A stretch of 64,000 nt of DNA from Halalkalibacter hemicellulosilyticusJCM 9152 (GCF_000513115.1 NZ_BAUU01000026.1:1-64000), one strand, 5' to 3'. Positions 33,934 to 43,645 are shown, numbered from the stretch's first letter. Notes: a model not told the origin generated them from the sequence alone. Numbers and translations are program-made.

Positions 33934-35773
33934 TCATATTGTCATTCAAAATATATTACGGGATAAATGGACCTATATTTCCTATTTTCTGAGCAGCGTC
34001 TTTTCGATTTTAGTCTTTTTCTTTTTTTTGATTACTGCATTTCATCCAATGATGGATGCAATTGATCTGAATAGCTCAATTGGCATCGTCATGATTCTTT
34101 GTAGTATGATTGTCTATCTTTTTTCTTTTATTTTTATTATTTATTCAATGCTGGCTTTCCTAAAGAAGAAAACCAAAAGCCTTGGAGTCTTTATCATTTC
34201 TGGAGCATCGACGAAGCAAGTGCGGAAAATGGTATTCCGGGAAAATATGCTGATTGCTTTTGCTGCAATTATGACAGCAATTGTTGTTGGGTTAATCGTT
34301 TCTCCTCTGTTTTTAATGGTCGTTAAGAATGTCTTAGAGGCAGATAGCTTTGGAATGTATGTACCTGTACAAGCCATTGCTATGACGTTCATTTTATTTA
34401 GTGTTTTATTTTTAATTGTATCTCAAATAACGACACGATTTATCAAGAAAGAAGAAGCTGTACAACTGTTAAAAGCAGATGTCACACAGGAAAAATTAAT
34501 ACGTCCAACTCCATGGAGGCTCCTTTTATCCATCTTAGTGAGTGCAGTTTTATTACTACCTCTCAAAGTTAGCCCAGATTTCGTTGAAAGCTTAGGAATT
34601 GTTTATTTGATGATTTTGTTTATCAGTCTGTTAATGACGATTTATCTTGTATTAACCCAGGGAATCTGGTTTACGATTCGGAGATTGCAAAAAAGCTCCT
34701 CGTATTACAGAAAAACGAATATGTTATTTGTATCGAATTTACAAGCCAAAGGCAATTCACATGCTCATGTCATTTATTTGCTCAGTATTTTACTGCTTGC
34801 CGTATTTGTTACGACGAGTGTTTTGTACAGTTCGTATTATAATGTCGAAAAAAATACGGAAGCTGTTTATCCGTATAGCTTTCAATATATTTCCCATCCA
34901 GATAATCCTATAGAAAAAGAACAGCAAGATATTGAATTTATAGAGTCAACCCTTGAGCAAACAGTGGGAGATTTCGATGCGTATCAATCTGCGTTCAAAA
35001 CAGACGAAGACCGCAGGATTGGCTTCATGTCGAATTCCCATTTCAATGCACTTGGTACACACCAAGCGATAACACTTAGGGACAATGAATATTATGTTGT
35101 GGCAGGAAGTGTGGGAATGATTCCAAATACGGATGCCATTCAGGATTATGTGGATGACCCTCTTCAGTACGTAGGATTAGAAGAACGAATGATTCTTATA
35201 TCAGGCTTTCGGGCAGTATATTATGTTGTACCAGATGCGATTTATGACGCACTCAATTATTCAGAGTATCATGTGTTTGCCTATGAATTGGAGGAATGGA
35301 CAGAGAAACGGGAAGTAGCAGAAACAATAGAATCACATATCATGACAGAACAAGGTGAGCGTTATGTCTCATCTAAAATTTCATTATATGTTGACGAGTT
35401 ATTTGTAAAGAGGATCATGTTCTTTATTGGTTTTATGCTTAGTCTGATTTTTTTAAGTGCAGCCATGAGTATTCTTTATTTTTACTTGCAGACCTCTTTA
35501 GCGGGAGAAAAAAGAAAATATTTAGGCATTCGCAAAATCGGACTATCTATGAAAGAAATGGGTGTTATTGTGACAAGAGAATTATCAATACTGATTTTTG
35601 CCCCTTTTACAATGGCTGCGATTTTATTATTTATCGTGTTATTCAGTATTCGTGATGCACTTTCACCAGCTTTTGCCCAGATGACTACGGTTGGTGTAGG
35701 AATTATTTTGCTGCTGTTTACTCTGAGCTTTCTTATTATACGCAAGGCATATTTAAAAAAATTGGTAGAGTAA
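33914..35773 (+). CDS. ABC transporter permease, BceB-like (FtsX domain)
   Basis: 619 residues (a second start, ATG at 33923, is also possible). Ten membrane helices in the BceB order: four at the N terminus, then further helices to about residue 300, a large extracellular domain of about 200 residues (about 305-500) that binds the peptide, and two or three helices at the end, with FtsX-like segments (FLKKKTKSLGVFIISGASTK, KYLGIRKIGLSMKEMGVIV). It overlaps the ATPase gene by 20 bp. Confidence 0.9.
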   Translation: MDIMSFNHIVIQNILRDKWTYISYFLSSVFSILVFFFFLITAFHPMMDAIDLNSSIGIVMILCSMIVYLFSFIFIIYSMLAFLKKKTKSLGVFIISGASTKQVRKMVFRENMLIAFAAIMTAIVVGLIVSPLFLMVVKNVLEADSFGMYVPVQAIAMTFILFSVLFLIVSQITTRFIKKEEAVQLLKADVTQEKLIRPTPWRLLLSILVSAVLLLPLKVSPDFVESLGIVYLMILFISLLMTIYLVLTQGIWFTIRRLQKSSSYYRKTNMLFVSNLQAKGNSHAHVIYLLSILLLAVFVTTSVLYSSYYNVEKNTEAVYPYSFQYISHPDNPIEKEQQDIEFIESTLEQTVGDFDAYQSAFKTDEDRRIGFMSNSHFNALGTHQAITLRDNEYYVVAGSVGMIPNTDAIQDYVDDPLQYVGLEERMILISGFRAVYYVVPDAIYDALNYSEYHVFAYELEEWTEKREVAETIESHIMTEQGERYVSSKISLYVDELFVKRIMFFIGFMLSLIFLSAAMSILYFYLQTSLAGEKRKYLGIRKIGLSMKEMGVIVTRELSILIFAPFTMAAILLFIVLFSIRDALSPAFAQMTTVGVGIILLLFTLSFLIIRKAYLKKLVE

Positions 35774-35934
35774 GTGATAGAACACGTTAATCTGGATTTC
35801 AAAAATCTGAGCAAGAGAATTGTACTATTCATTCCAATTTAATGAGATAAATTTTATCCACCTTTCTAAGTATGACGAATCAATCCAGTATCTAAATGAC
35901 CAGACTATTATTATGGCGATAATCTAGTTCTACA

Positions 35935-35975
35935 AAAATCGGGAGAACCGCATCGAATGGTTCACCCGATTTTAT
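35935..35975 (+). terminator. Terminator after the Bce-type operon
   Basis: AAAATCGGGAGAACC pairs with GGTTCACCCGATTTT (one mismatch) across 9 nt. The U-rich arms make it work in either direction. The rest of 35774-36124 holds no gene I can support. Confidence 0.75.
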
Positions 35976-36124
35976 GTTTCTAGATGCTCTGGGATAGTCC
36001 TTTTTCAATTTTATAGTAGGAAACGAGCGTTAGCAATTGAAGCAGGAAGCTGCATATGATTGTTTCGTTTTGAACAAATAACTGACTAAGTTCGACCAAA
36101 GGGCATGAACGTCCGATATTCTCG

Positions 36125-36565
36125 TTAGCTGTTTTCAATAAGTGGAACAATGGGACGATTCACCATTGGGGACGACAGGACAACGAGTGTAGTCGACTCG
36201 CCATGCTGGCCCAATTCATTAATCGTTTGCTCTAATGTCTCTAATGATTTCGCAATAATTTTGACTAAGAAATTATATTGACCACTAATACGGTGGATTT
36301 CCAATACATTATCCACGCCCTCACAATATGTCACAAAGTCTTGGCAGTGACGGGCTTGAAAAAGAAGAAAAGCAGAAACAGGTTTATTCATTTTTTTGGC
36401 ATTAACCACGGCAGTATATTTTTCAATAACACCCTGTTCTTCTAGTCTTTTCACCCGTTCTGTGACTGCTGGCTGAGATAATGCAACTTCCTTCCCGAGC
36501 TTTGTCATGGGAATTTTCCCCTCCCTTTGCAGAGCCATTAAAATCGAAATATCAATATCGTCCAT
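36125..36565 (-). CDS. Lrp/AsnC family regulator
   Basis: 146 residues. N-terminal helix-turn-helix (ILMALQREGKIPMTKLGKEV, ALSQPAVTERVKRLEEQGVI) and C-terminal RAM ligand domain (QYNFLVKIIAKSLETLEQTI). It is divergent from the flavin oxidoreductase gene 140 bp away, which it probably controls together with itself. Confidence 0.87.
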   Translation of the reverse strand: MDDIDISILMALQREGKIPMTKLGKEVALSQPAVTERVKRLEEQGVIEKYTAVVNAKKMNKPVSAFLLFQARHCQDFVTYCEGVDNVLEIHRISGQYNFLVKIIAKSLETLEQTINELGQHGESTTLVVLSSPMVNRPIVPLIENS

Positions 36566-36710
36566 ATAAACCTACCTTTCTTTTATAAGTGAAATAGCAT
36601 ATATAAAAATAATTTATAAATGAACAGCAAATATAACCTATAGTATCTTATGTAGTTATACCCTTTTTAATATGTAAAATTAAATTACTTACATTAAAGG
36701 GGGAGTGAAC

Positions 36711-37748
36711 ATGGAATTACTAACACCGTTCAAACGAGATGGATGGCAGTTACAATCAAGAGCTGTCATGGCGCCAATGACAAGAGGATTTGCAGATTTT
36801 AAGACAGGGATTATTCATCCCGATACAGTATCGTATTATCAGCGGCGCGCCCAAGATGGAATTGGGATGATTGTTACAGAAGGGATAGCAATTGCTGAAG
36901 AGGCGAAGGGTACAGTAGGAATACCTGGGCTGTATACCGATGAACAAACGGAAGCATGGAAAGAAGTTACAGATTCAGTTCATCAGGAAGGTGGGAAGAT
37001 TATTGCTCAACTTTGGCATGTCGGGAGGCTAAGCCATTCATATTTTACAAATGGCAGGAAACCGTTAGCACCATCTTCTATCAAAGCAAATGGCCATACT
37101 CACCGAGTTCGCCTTCCCTATGAGATGCCTAACGAAATGACAGTCTATGATATTCGAAACGTTATTAAGCAATTTGTCCATGCTGCTTACAATGCAATAA
37201 AAGCTGGTTTTGATGGGGTTGAAATACATGCAGCTCACGGTTATTTAATTGACCAATTTCACTCTACATGGACGAACATCAGAAAAGATCGATACGGTCA
37301 GAACCGGTACTTGTTTTTAGAAGAAATTTTACTTGCCGTTGGTGAGGCGATTGGCACAAATAAAATTATTGTTCGCTTTTCAGAGCATAAAGATGATTCA
37401 CCATTATATGCATGGGAAGACCCTGAGAAAGAAATACAAATGTTAATAGAAGTATTTCATAAAACAAAGATCGAACTTCTCCACCCATCTGTCAATGAAT
37501 TCTCAAAGCCTTTAGCTCACCATTCATTGACATTGCATGAACTCGTCCGTAAATACTGGGATAAAATTATCATTGGTGTTGGCAACCTGACATCTGCCTC
37601 AGCAGAGAAGGCACTTAAGGATGGACTGATTGATTTAGCTGCATTTGGACGTCCTTTATTAGCAAATTCCGATTTTATGCATCGAACAAAAGCCTCAATA
37701 CCACTTAAACCATACGATTCTAAAATTCATCTACAACAAATTAAGTGA
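36711..37748 (+). CDS. NADH:flavin oxidoreductase, Old Yellow Enzyme family
   Basis: 345 residues from the ATG at 36711 (AAAGGGGGAG in front; a GTG six bases earlier is less well placed). TIM barrel with the OYE signatures RAVMAPMTRGFAD, QLWHVGRLSH and FDGVEIHAAHGYLIDQF (flavin and substrate His pair), GVGNLTSAS and AFGRPLLANSD. It reduces activated C=C bonds of quinones, enals or nitro compounds with NAD(P)H, a detoxification role. Lrp-type regulator divergent from it. Confidence 0.9.
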   Translation: MELLTPFKRDGWQLQSRAVMAPMTRGFADFKTGIIHPDTVSYYQRRAQDGIGMIVTEGIAIAEEAKGTVGIPGLYTDEQTEAWKEVTDSVHQEGGKIIAQLWHVGRLSHSYFTNGRKPLAPSSIKANGHTHRVRLPYEMPNEMTVYDIRNVIKQFVHAAYNAIKAGFDGVEIHAAHGYLIDQFHSTWTNIRKDRYGQNRYLFLEEILLAVGEAIGTNKIIVRFSEHKDDSPLYAWEDPEKEIQMLIEVFHKTKIELLHPSVNEFSKPLAHHSLTLHELVRKYWDKIIIGVGNLTSASAEKALKDGLIDLAAFGRPLLANSDFMHRTKASIPLKPYDSKIHLQQIK

Positions 37749-37753
37749 GTAAC

Positions 37754-37788
37754 AAAAAGGTCATGTAAGACAAACATGACCTTTTTTG
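37754..37788. terminator. Bidirectional terminator between the OYE gene and the beta-lactamase gene
   Basis: AAAAAGGTCATGT pairs with ACATGACCTTTTT, loop aagacaa, followed by TTGTC. A and T runs on both sides allow it to serve both converging genes. Confidence 0.88.
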
Positions 37789-37835
37789 TCTTGACTTACA
37801 GTGTGATAAACAAACGTATACTAACTTTGAGCCAT

Positions 37836-38747
37836 TTATTCTGTCCCAAAAAGAATGTTAATGACTTCTTCTGTGGCTCTTGCGATAAGGGTATCATCGT
37901 GATCTGCATCTTGTTCTTCCTTACTTGTTAGTACGGAAAGAATAATCGGGTCTCTGCCTGGCGGCCAGAGAATGCCGATATCGTTGCGAGTCCCATAAGA
38001 GCCAGAGCCCGTTTTGTCTCCAACTTCCCAACCTTCTGGTACTCCTGCACGGATAAGATCGTCACCTGTTGTGTTTCTCTTGAGCCAATCGATTAGTAGT
38101 TCTTGTTTATCTTCTGATAAAGCATCTCCTAAAGTGAATTGTTGCAGGCTTTTTGCCAATGCTTCTGGTGTACTCGTATCTTGAATTTCTCCAGGCTCAA
38201 CATCATTTAAGTCAGGTTCTATTCTTTCAGGCTCGGTTACATTATCCCCAATGGCTCGAAGTCCTTCTTTAAAGCCTTCCGGTCCACCGATTGCATGAAA
38301 AATTAAATTGGCAGCTGTGTTATCACTGTAGCGAATCGAAGCATCACTAAGCTCTTTTAATGTCAATCCTGAATCGACATGATGTTCTGTTATCGGATTG
38401 TAGTTGACTAAATCATCCCTTGAATATGTGATGTGCTCATCTAATTCCTCCATCGATTTTTGCTGAAGAAGGACGCCAACAGCAAGTGGTTTATGGGCAG
38501 ATGCATAGATAAAACGTTCATCAGAACGATATGTAACCGTCTTACCTGTACCAGTGTCTAATGCATAGATGCCTAACCGTGCATCGTATTCTTCCTCTAA
38601 TTGGCTAAAGGTGTCTTCTACCGTCGGAGTAGGTCTTTCAAATTCAGGTTGATCAGAACTGGTCTGATCCTGTTCCTGATCACTCGAACATCCGAAAAAT
38701 AAAAGGGTTCCTAAGAGAATGGAGCATGTCATTTTTGTGATCTTCAT
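37836..38747 (-). CDS. Class A beta-lactamase, lipoprotein
   Basis: 303 residues. Lipoprotein signal with lipobox LLFFGC (Cys 20), an acidic linker, then the penicillinase fold. Catalytic motifs: S-x-x-K as SAHK (in FIYASAHKPLAVG), S-D-N in IRYSDNTAAN, E166-type E-P-D-L-N, and K-T-G in VGDKTGSGSYG. All residues needed for activity are present. It hydrolyses penicillins; membrane anchoring keeps it outside the cell. Expression should be inducible through the divergent blaR1-blaI pair and the operators at 38824-38854. Confidence 0.93.
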   Translation of the reverse strand: MKITKMTCSILLGTLLFFGCSSDQEQDQTSSDQPEFERPTPTVEDTFSQLEEEYDARLGIYALDTGTGKTVTYRSDERFIYASAHKPLAVGVLLQQKSMEELDEHITYSRDDLVNYNPITEHHVDSGLTLKELSDASIRYSDNTAANLIFHAIGGPEGFKEGLRAIGDNVTEPERIEPDLNDVEPGEIQDTSTPEALAKSLQQFTLGDALSEDKQELLIDWLKRNTTGDDLIRAGVPEGWEVGDKTGSGSYGTRNDIGILWPPGRDPIILSVLTSKEEQDADHDDTLIARATEEVINILFGTE

Positions 38748-38823
38748 AATAATCTCCTTTTGACTTTACTTGTTTGATTAGTCTTTTTTTAAAAATAGTT
38801 GGATCCAATACTTTTTAATTGAC

Positions 38824-38854
38824 TACATCTGTAATCTAATATTACGTATGTAAT
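38824..38854. promoter_or_regulatory. BlaI operators between the divergent bla genes
   Basis: Two dyads: TACATCTGTA at 38824-38833 and ATTACGTATGTAAT at 38841-38854, both fitting the BlaI/MecI box (TACA...TGTA). They lie between the beta-lactamase and blaR1 starts, where one repressor can shut both. Confidence 0.75.
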
Positions 38855-38951
38855 CTAAAATGTCAATAGAAATTTACAACCTGAAATTAAAATGTTAGAA
38901 TTTTAGTGTTTTAGTGAGAGATATTAAGAGGAGAAAGAAAAATGATTAAAA

Positions 38952-40733
38952 ATGGAGATAATAAAAATGACATTCCCACATATAGTACTTTCTCTTGTGT
39001 TGTCAACGGTGACGATCACGGTGATTCTACTACTTAGGAAATTTTTTTATAAACAATTATCAGCAAAATGGCGCTATCATCTATGGTTCTTGTTAATTTT
39101 TGTTTTAACCTTCCCGTTTATACCCGTGCATCTTATAGAGATCCCTAACTTGTCTATTATTGATGAGAGTGAAGGAAAGCTGTATTCTTCGACTCAGGAT
39201 AGTTTGAGTTTTACAAATCACTCGGAAAATTGGATGAATGATTTTGGCACTTCGGTTAGCCGGGTTGACCAAACATTCGTCCAATCATTACTCATTGCTA
39301 TTTGGGTTATAGGTATGGTGCTTTTCCTTCTTGTGGCATTGTATCATTATGTAAATTTACATCGTCTAGTATCGGCTGCGGCAGAAATAAAAAATGAAAA
39401 GGTAAAAAAACTATATAGCGACTGTATACGGGAGCTGGGGATAAGGAAGAGCCCAAAGATATTAGAGGCTTCGAGTGTACGTTCCCCGATGACATTTGGC
39501 TTGTTTAACACATATATTTTACTGCCAAAGGATATGGCATCCTATTTATCGGATGATGAAATAAACTATGTATTGCTACATGAACTGTACCATTGTAAAA
39601 GCAAGCATATTAAAGCAAATTATTTATTTGTCCTATACCAGATTGTCTATTGGTTTCATCCTCTTGTTTGGAAAGCATTTAAAGTAATGCGTCTTGATCG
39701 AGAAATGGCTTGCGACACGGAAGTGCTACATTCATTGGATCGATGCGATTTTGAAAAGTATGGAAAGACGATCATTCGATTTGTGGAGAGGAATAAGGAA
39801 TCAGCTATTTTAAATTTAGCAAACCCATTATTAGGTTCTGAAAAACATATAAAAAGACGGCTGATCCATATAGCTTCTTTTACTGAAGAATCGAAGTTAT
39901 TAAAATTAAAAAGTATGTTTATTTTTATAGTTATCACGCTGTTTGTAATTGCTCAATTCCCTCTTTTATCGGTAACTGCTTCTTCTAGTGAGCGCTATTT
40001 ATTTGATGATCAGCGGGCGATATATGAAGATTTGAGTGGATACTTTGGAGAGAATGAAGGTAGTTTTGTATTATACAGTGCGAGCAACGATGAATATCGA
40101 ATTTATAACCGAGAAAAAAGTGTCATGAGGATCTCTCCTAACTCTTCATATAAAGTATTCACCGCGTTAATGGCGTTAGAGCTAGGCGTGATTACAGGAG
40201 ATGATTCACTATTAGAGTGGGACGGAGTACATTATGGTTATGCTGAATGGAATGCCAATCACGACTTAAGAACCGCAATGAGCTACTCGGTCACTTGGTA
40301 CTTTCAACAGTTAGATCGACAAATGCAAAGAGATCGTATTCAAAATTATTTGGACATGTTTGATTATGGTAATAAAGATCTTTCGGGGGGGTTAGACGAG
40401 TATTGGTTAGAATCGTCTTTAAAGATTTCACCTATTGAACAGGTAAAGCTCCTTCAAGCATTTTATTTTAATGAATATCATTTTAAAGAAAAAAATGTAC
40501 AATTAGTAAAAGAGGTCATAAAGTTAGAAGAAAATCAAGAAGGCACGCTTTTTGGAAAGACCGGTACAGGGGTTGTGAATGAGCGAGCTGTAAACGGGTG
40601 GTTTATAGGATTCCTTGAAACCGAAACGGATACGTATTTCTTTGCAACGAATATCCAACATCAAGATCATGCGTATGGAAGTAAAGCTGCTGAAATTACG
40701 CGAGCTATCTTAAGTAGCAAAGGGATCTTTTAA
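38952..40733 (+). CDS. blaR1: BlaR1/MecR1 sensor-transducer
   Basis: 593 residues (an internal ATG at 38967 with GGAG in front is another possible start). Membrane helices in the first 330 residues enclose a zinc protease with HELYH (VLLHELYHCKSKH). After the last helix (about 315-335) comes an extracellular penicillin-binding sensor with S-x-x-K as SSYK in SPNSSYKVFTALMALE and K-T-G in LFGKTGTGVV. Beta-lactam acylation of the serine activates the protease and leads to loss of BlaI. Followed 25 bp later by blaI. Confidence 0.92.
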   Translation: MEIIKMTFPHIVLSLVLSTVTITVILLLRKFFYKQLSAKWRYHLWFLLIFVLTFPFIPVHLIEIPNLSIIDESEGKLYSSTQDSLSFTNHSENWMNDFGTSVSRVDQTFVQSLLIAIWVIGMVLFLLVALYHYVNLHRLVSAAAEIKNEKVKKLYSDCIRELGIRKSPKILEASSVRSPMTFGLFNTYILLPKDMASYLSDDEINYVLLHELYHCKSKHIKANYLFVLYQIVYWFHPLVWKAFKVMRLDREMACDTEVLHSLDRCDFEKYGKTIIRFVERNKESAILNLANPLLGSEKHIKRRLIHIASFTEESKLLKLKSMFIFIVITLFVIAQFPLLSVTASSSERYLFDDQRAIYEDLSGYFGENEGSFVLYSASNDEYRIYNREKSVMRISPNSSYKVFTALMALELGVITGDDSLLEWDGVHYGYAEWNANHDLRTAMSYSVTWYFQQLDRQMQRDRIQNYLDMFDYGNKDLSGGLDEYWLESSLKISPIEQVKLLQAFYFNEYHFKEKNVQLVKEVIKLEENQEGTLFGKTGTGVVNERAVNGWFIGFLETETDTYFFATNIQHQDHAYGSKAAEITRAILSSKGIF

Positions 40734-40758
40734 TAACTGAACAGAAGGAGGGAAGGAG

Positions 40759-41142
40759 ATGTCTAATCGACTACCTAGTATTTCAGAAGCCGAGTGGGAG
40801 ATCATGAAAGTCCTTTGGAAAAATGGGTCTCAGACAGCGCATCAAGTGATCCAAGCTATACAAAAACAAACGGATTGGAAACCAAAAACAATTCGAACGC
40901 TTCTTGATCGATTAATGAAAAAACAGGTTGTAGGGGTTAACAAAGAACAAAAAGTGTATATCTTTTTCCCTTTATACTCGGAAGATGAATGCAAACGTGC
41001 AGAGACACAGTCTTTCATTAAAAGAATCTATGGTGGGACGTTCAAACCGATGCTGGTTCAATTTATCGAAGAAGAATCTTTGACAAAAGAAGAACTGGAC
41101 GAACTGCGGTCCATTTTAGAGCGTAAACGAAAAGAGAAATAA
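40759..41142 (+). CDS. blaI: BlaI/MecI repressor
   Basis: 127 residues. Winged helix in residues 1-75 (ISEAEWEIMKVLWKNGSQTA, WKPKTIRTLLDRLMKKQVVG) and a C-terminal dimerisation arm (TKEELDELRSILERKRK). Represses blaR1-blaI and the beta-lactamase gene. AAGGAGGGAAGGAG precedes the ATG. Confidence 0.93.
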   Translation: MSNRLPSISEAEWEIMKVLWKNGSQTAHQVIQAIQKQTDWKPKTIRTLLDRLMKKQVVGVNKEQKVYIFFPLYSEDECKRAETQSFIKRIYGGTFKPMLVQFIEEESLTKEELDELRSILERKRKEK

Positions 41143-41394
41143 ATTACTGCTGCAAATAAATCCTTACACCGCGCTTTCATTTGATATTAATATACTCGGT
41201 GCTGCACATCCCGTTATTGCCCTGATTTTATTTTGGAATGCATTAAAATGCTGCCTCCTTATTCAGTTAAAGTGACAGACTCACTTGACACTTCGAACCT
41301 CAAAAGTGGCTAAGTTTAAGTTTGCCCAGCTTCAAGACAGTATTCGTAGACGAAATTGAAATAGAGATATTTCGTTTTTAAAATTATTTGAGTT

Positions 41395-41460
41395 TGTGCA
41401 TTTAAAATAACGTTGCGAAGCTCTAGCCCTTTGGTTAATATTTAGCCAAAGGGTTATTTT
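41395..41460 (+). mobile_element. Tn7-like right end R3
   Basis: TGTGCATTTAAAATAACGTT followed by GCGAAGC aligns with R2 (TGTATCTTTGAAATAAAGTT followed by GCGACG) without gaps. A hairpin CCCTTTGG / CCAAAGGG (41428-41453) follows at the same distance as in the other copies, then TTATTTTTTACG. The internal repeat array is shortened to one site and no tnsA codons remain. Confidence 0.65.
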
Positions 41461-41486
41461 TTACGAAAAAAAAAGGATGTGGTGGA

Positions 41487-42461
41487 ATGAATAAAATAAT
41501 GTGGTCTTTATTCATATTTTCATTAATGATGCTTACAGGTTGTTACCTGCTAAGTGATTTAGACCCTGAATTTTCTAGAGAGAAATATGAAAAGTGGTAT
41601 GAAAATGAACAGTATGAATTGGCACTAGAAGATGTGAAACAACGATTGGAAAAGTTCCCTGAAGATCCGATGCTACATAATGAGAAAGGGTATGTTTTAC
41701 ATGTTTTAGGTCGATATGAAGAAGCTTTACAATCACTAAACAAAGCAATTGAACTAGATAATTTAATGGATAGTGCATTGAATAACAAGGCTATGTCATT
41801 AAATAAATTAGGTGAATATGAACAAGCTATTGTTGCTGCACAACAAGCGATTGATATTAGTGATAAGGAACCAGAACAATTTATCAACATGGGAAATGCT
41901 CATTTCTTGCTTGAAAGGTATGAGAAAGCTCTCGAATATTATAATCATGCTTTAGCGATTGATGATCATGCGCCCTATGCATTATATGGAAAAGGGGTTT
42001 CGCTTTATTTCTTATATGAAGATGAAAAAGCTGTTCCTTATTTAGAGCATTATATAAAAGTATATCCTGACGATATCGACGGATTATGGTATCTTGTCTA
42101 TGTTCATGAAGCATTAGGTGAATATAGTGATACTCTTCCTTATTTAAACAAAATTATTGAATTTGAGGAAGAACATCAATTAAATGCTTTAGATTATAAA
42201 GGCTTCATGCTTACATATGCGGGTCATTTTAAAGAAGCTGAAGAAATCTATAACTATATTATTGAGCAATATCCAAATGAAGGAATTGGCTATTACGGAA
42301 AATCTGTAGCACTTGTACAACAGGGTGAGATAGACCAAGGGTTGGAAGAGTTAGCTAGAGCGATAGAATTAATAGATACATTAAAGGATACAGCATTCAA
42401 TGACCCACTTCTATCCACTATTTATGATAACGAGACATTTATTGAGTTGACAGGGTATTAA
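41487..42461 (+). CDS. TPR-repeat lipoprotein
   Basis: 324 residues. Lipoprotein signal (MWSLFIFSLMMLTGC, lipobox L-T-G-C) and about seven tetratricopeptide units (for example MLHNEKGYVLHVLGRYEEAL, ALNNKAMSLNKLGEYEQAIV, PYALYGKGVSLYFLYEDEKA). Exported and membrane-anchored, probably a protein-binding scaffold; the partner is unknown. It follows the R3 end directly, so it may be the first cargo gene of that element. Confidence 0.83.
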   Translation: MNKIMWSLFIFSLMMLTGCYLLSDLDPEFSREKYEKWYENEQYELALEDVKQRLEKFPEDPMLHNEKGYVLHVLGRYEEALQSLNKAIELDNLMDSALNNKAMSLNKLGEYEQAIVAAQQAIDISDKEPEQFINMGNAHFLLERYEKALEYYNHALAIDDHAPYALYGKGVSLYFLYEDEKAVPYLEHYIKVYPDDIDGLWYLVYVHEALGEYSDTLPYLNKIIEFEEEHQLNALDYKGFMLTYAGHFKEAEEIYNYIIEQYPNEGIGYYGKSVALVQQGEIDQGLEELARAIELIDTLKDTAFNDPLLSTIYDNETFIELTGY

Positions 42462-42725
42462 TTAAAGAGGTTTTCCCATTTATCATAAGTCTATAAACTT
42501 GATAAGAGATTTTTCAGAAGATGATTTGTTAATCAATATGATCTAGTGAGAGTTTGAGAGATTAAAGGTACCGTGGTATTGATGTTCCTTTTGGAGGAGG
42601 GAGGTTTTGATATCAAAAAAGCTTACTCGTTATCTCGAGCCTGCTTTTTAATGGTTGAAAGCCAATATTCCATAAGTAAGTGATCAAACCAAGCTTCCCT
42701 TGAAAAATCAGACAGTAGTGGCCAT

Positions 42726-42896
42726 ATGCAAGGATCTTGCCGTTCAGATATCAATTGCAAGAAATGCAATGGATCACACGATTGTTATAGCTGTAACTCG
42801 AACTTAGAGCAATGTGTACGCGAGCAAATTGAAAAGGAAGGGAAACAGAAGCAATGATTCAAGAAGCTGTGAATGTATTAGTCAAATGCAGATAAT
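42726..42896 (+). CDS. Small cysteine-rich ORF (56 codons), doubtful
   Basis: Reads MQGSCRSDINCKKCNGSHDC, then YSCNSNLEQC, and ends VLVKCR: eight cysteines in 56 residues, several in C-x2-C spacing, as in small zinc-binding peptides. No clear ribosome-binding site stands before the ATG and the frame is open upstream to 42684. The rest of 42462-43018 shows no gene. It may be a remnant of a larger protein. Included because the cysteine pattern is unlikely by chance. Confidence 0.3.
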
Positions 42897-42988
42897 ATGT
42901 GAGTGATATACCTGCAAATGTATAACGCTTCTAGAAGAATTGAATCAAATGGGTTTGACAAAATTTTTTATTTATTATTTATTAGCTC

Positions 42989-43040
42989 TTGAATTTGCAT
43001 CTGACTTCCTTTATATTAAAAGAGACTGAATGGTATCTTT
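42989..43040 (+). promoter_or_regulatory. tetR promoter with operator O1
   Basis: TTGAAT at 42989-42994, 17 bp, TATATT at 43012-43017. Directly behind is the 22-bp dyad AAAGAGACTGAATGGTATCT plus TT (43019-43040), which recurs almost unchanged at 43677-43698 before the next gene. Confidence 0.65.
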
Positions 43041-43051
43041 TGGAGGTGTAA

Positions 43052-43645
43052 ATGAAAAAAGGTGAATTAACAAGGCGTAAAATTATTCGGAAATCTGCTC
43101 TAGTTTTTAACCAAAAAGGTTATATGACAACATCAATGAGTGACATTATTCAGGAAACGAATATTCAAAAAGGGGGGATTTATCGACATTTTAAGGATAA
43201 AGAGCAGCTAATGGTTGAGTCTTTTCACTTTTCTATCGAAATCATGCGAAATCATTTAATGACGAGTGTTTCACAACACGACAATGCATCGGACAAATTA
43301 ATCGCATTTGTAGAGGCTTTTTTACAATTAAGTGAAGGAGAGCCGATAGTTGGTGGTTGTCCTATTTTTAACGCAGCGATCGAAATGGATGATTTAGAAG
43401 GAAGTGGGTTGCTACCATCGATTAATGAAGCAGTGGATATGATGGTAACATGGTTGGTGAAAATGATAGAGGATGGTATTAGGCATCAAGAGTTGAAGCA
43501 GTCCATACAGCCATATGACACTGCGATATATATTGTGTCAACACTTGAAGGTGGGCTCGTATTAGACCGATTAAAGCAAGATGGGCAAATAACGAAGATC
43601 ATAATAAATAATTTGAAGCAATATATTTCAATGATTGCTACCTGA
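43052..43645 (+). CDS. TetR/AcrR family regulator
   Basis: 197 residues. Helix-turn-helix (IIRKSALVFNQKGYMTTSMS, ETNIQKGGIYRHFKDKEQLM) and a TetR_C domain of YxaF/QacR-like type (GGCPIFNAAIEMDD). Identical dyads before this gene and before the hydrolase-lpd pair indicate that it controls both. TTTTGGAGGTG site before the ATG. Confidence 0.9.
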   Translation: MKKGELTRRKIIRKSALVFNQKGYMTTSMSDIIQETNIQKGGIYRHFKDKEQLMVESFHFSIEIMRNHLMTSVSQHDNASDKLIAFVEAFLQLSEGEPIVGGCPIFNAAIEMDDLEGSGLLPSINEAVDMMVTWLVKMIEDGIRHQELKQSIQPYDTAIYIVSTLEGGLVLDRLKQDGQITKIIINNLKQYISMIAT

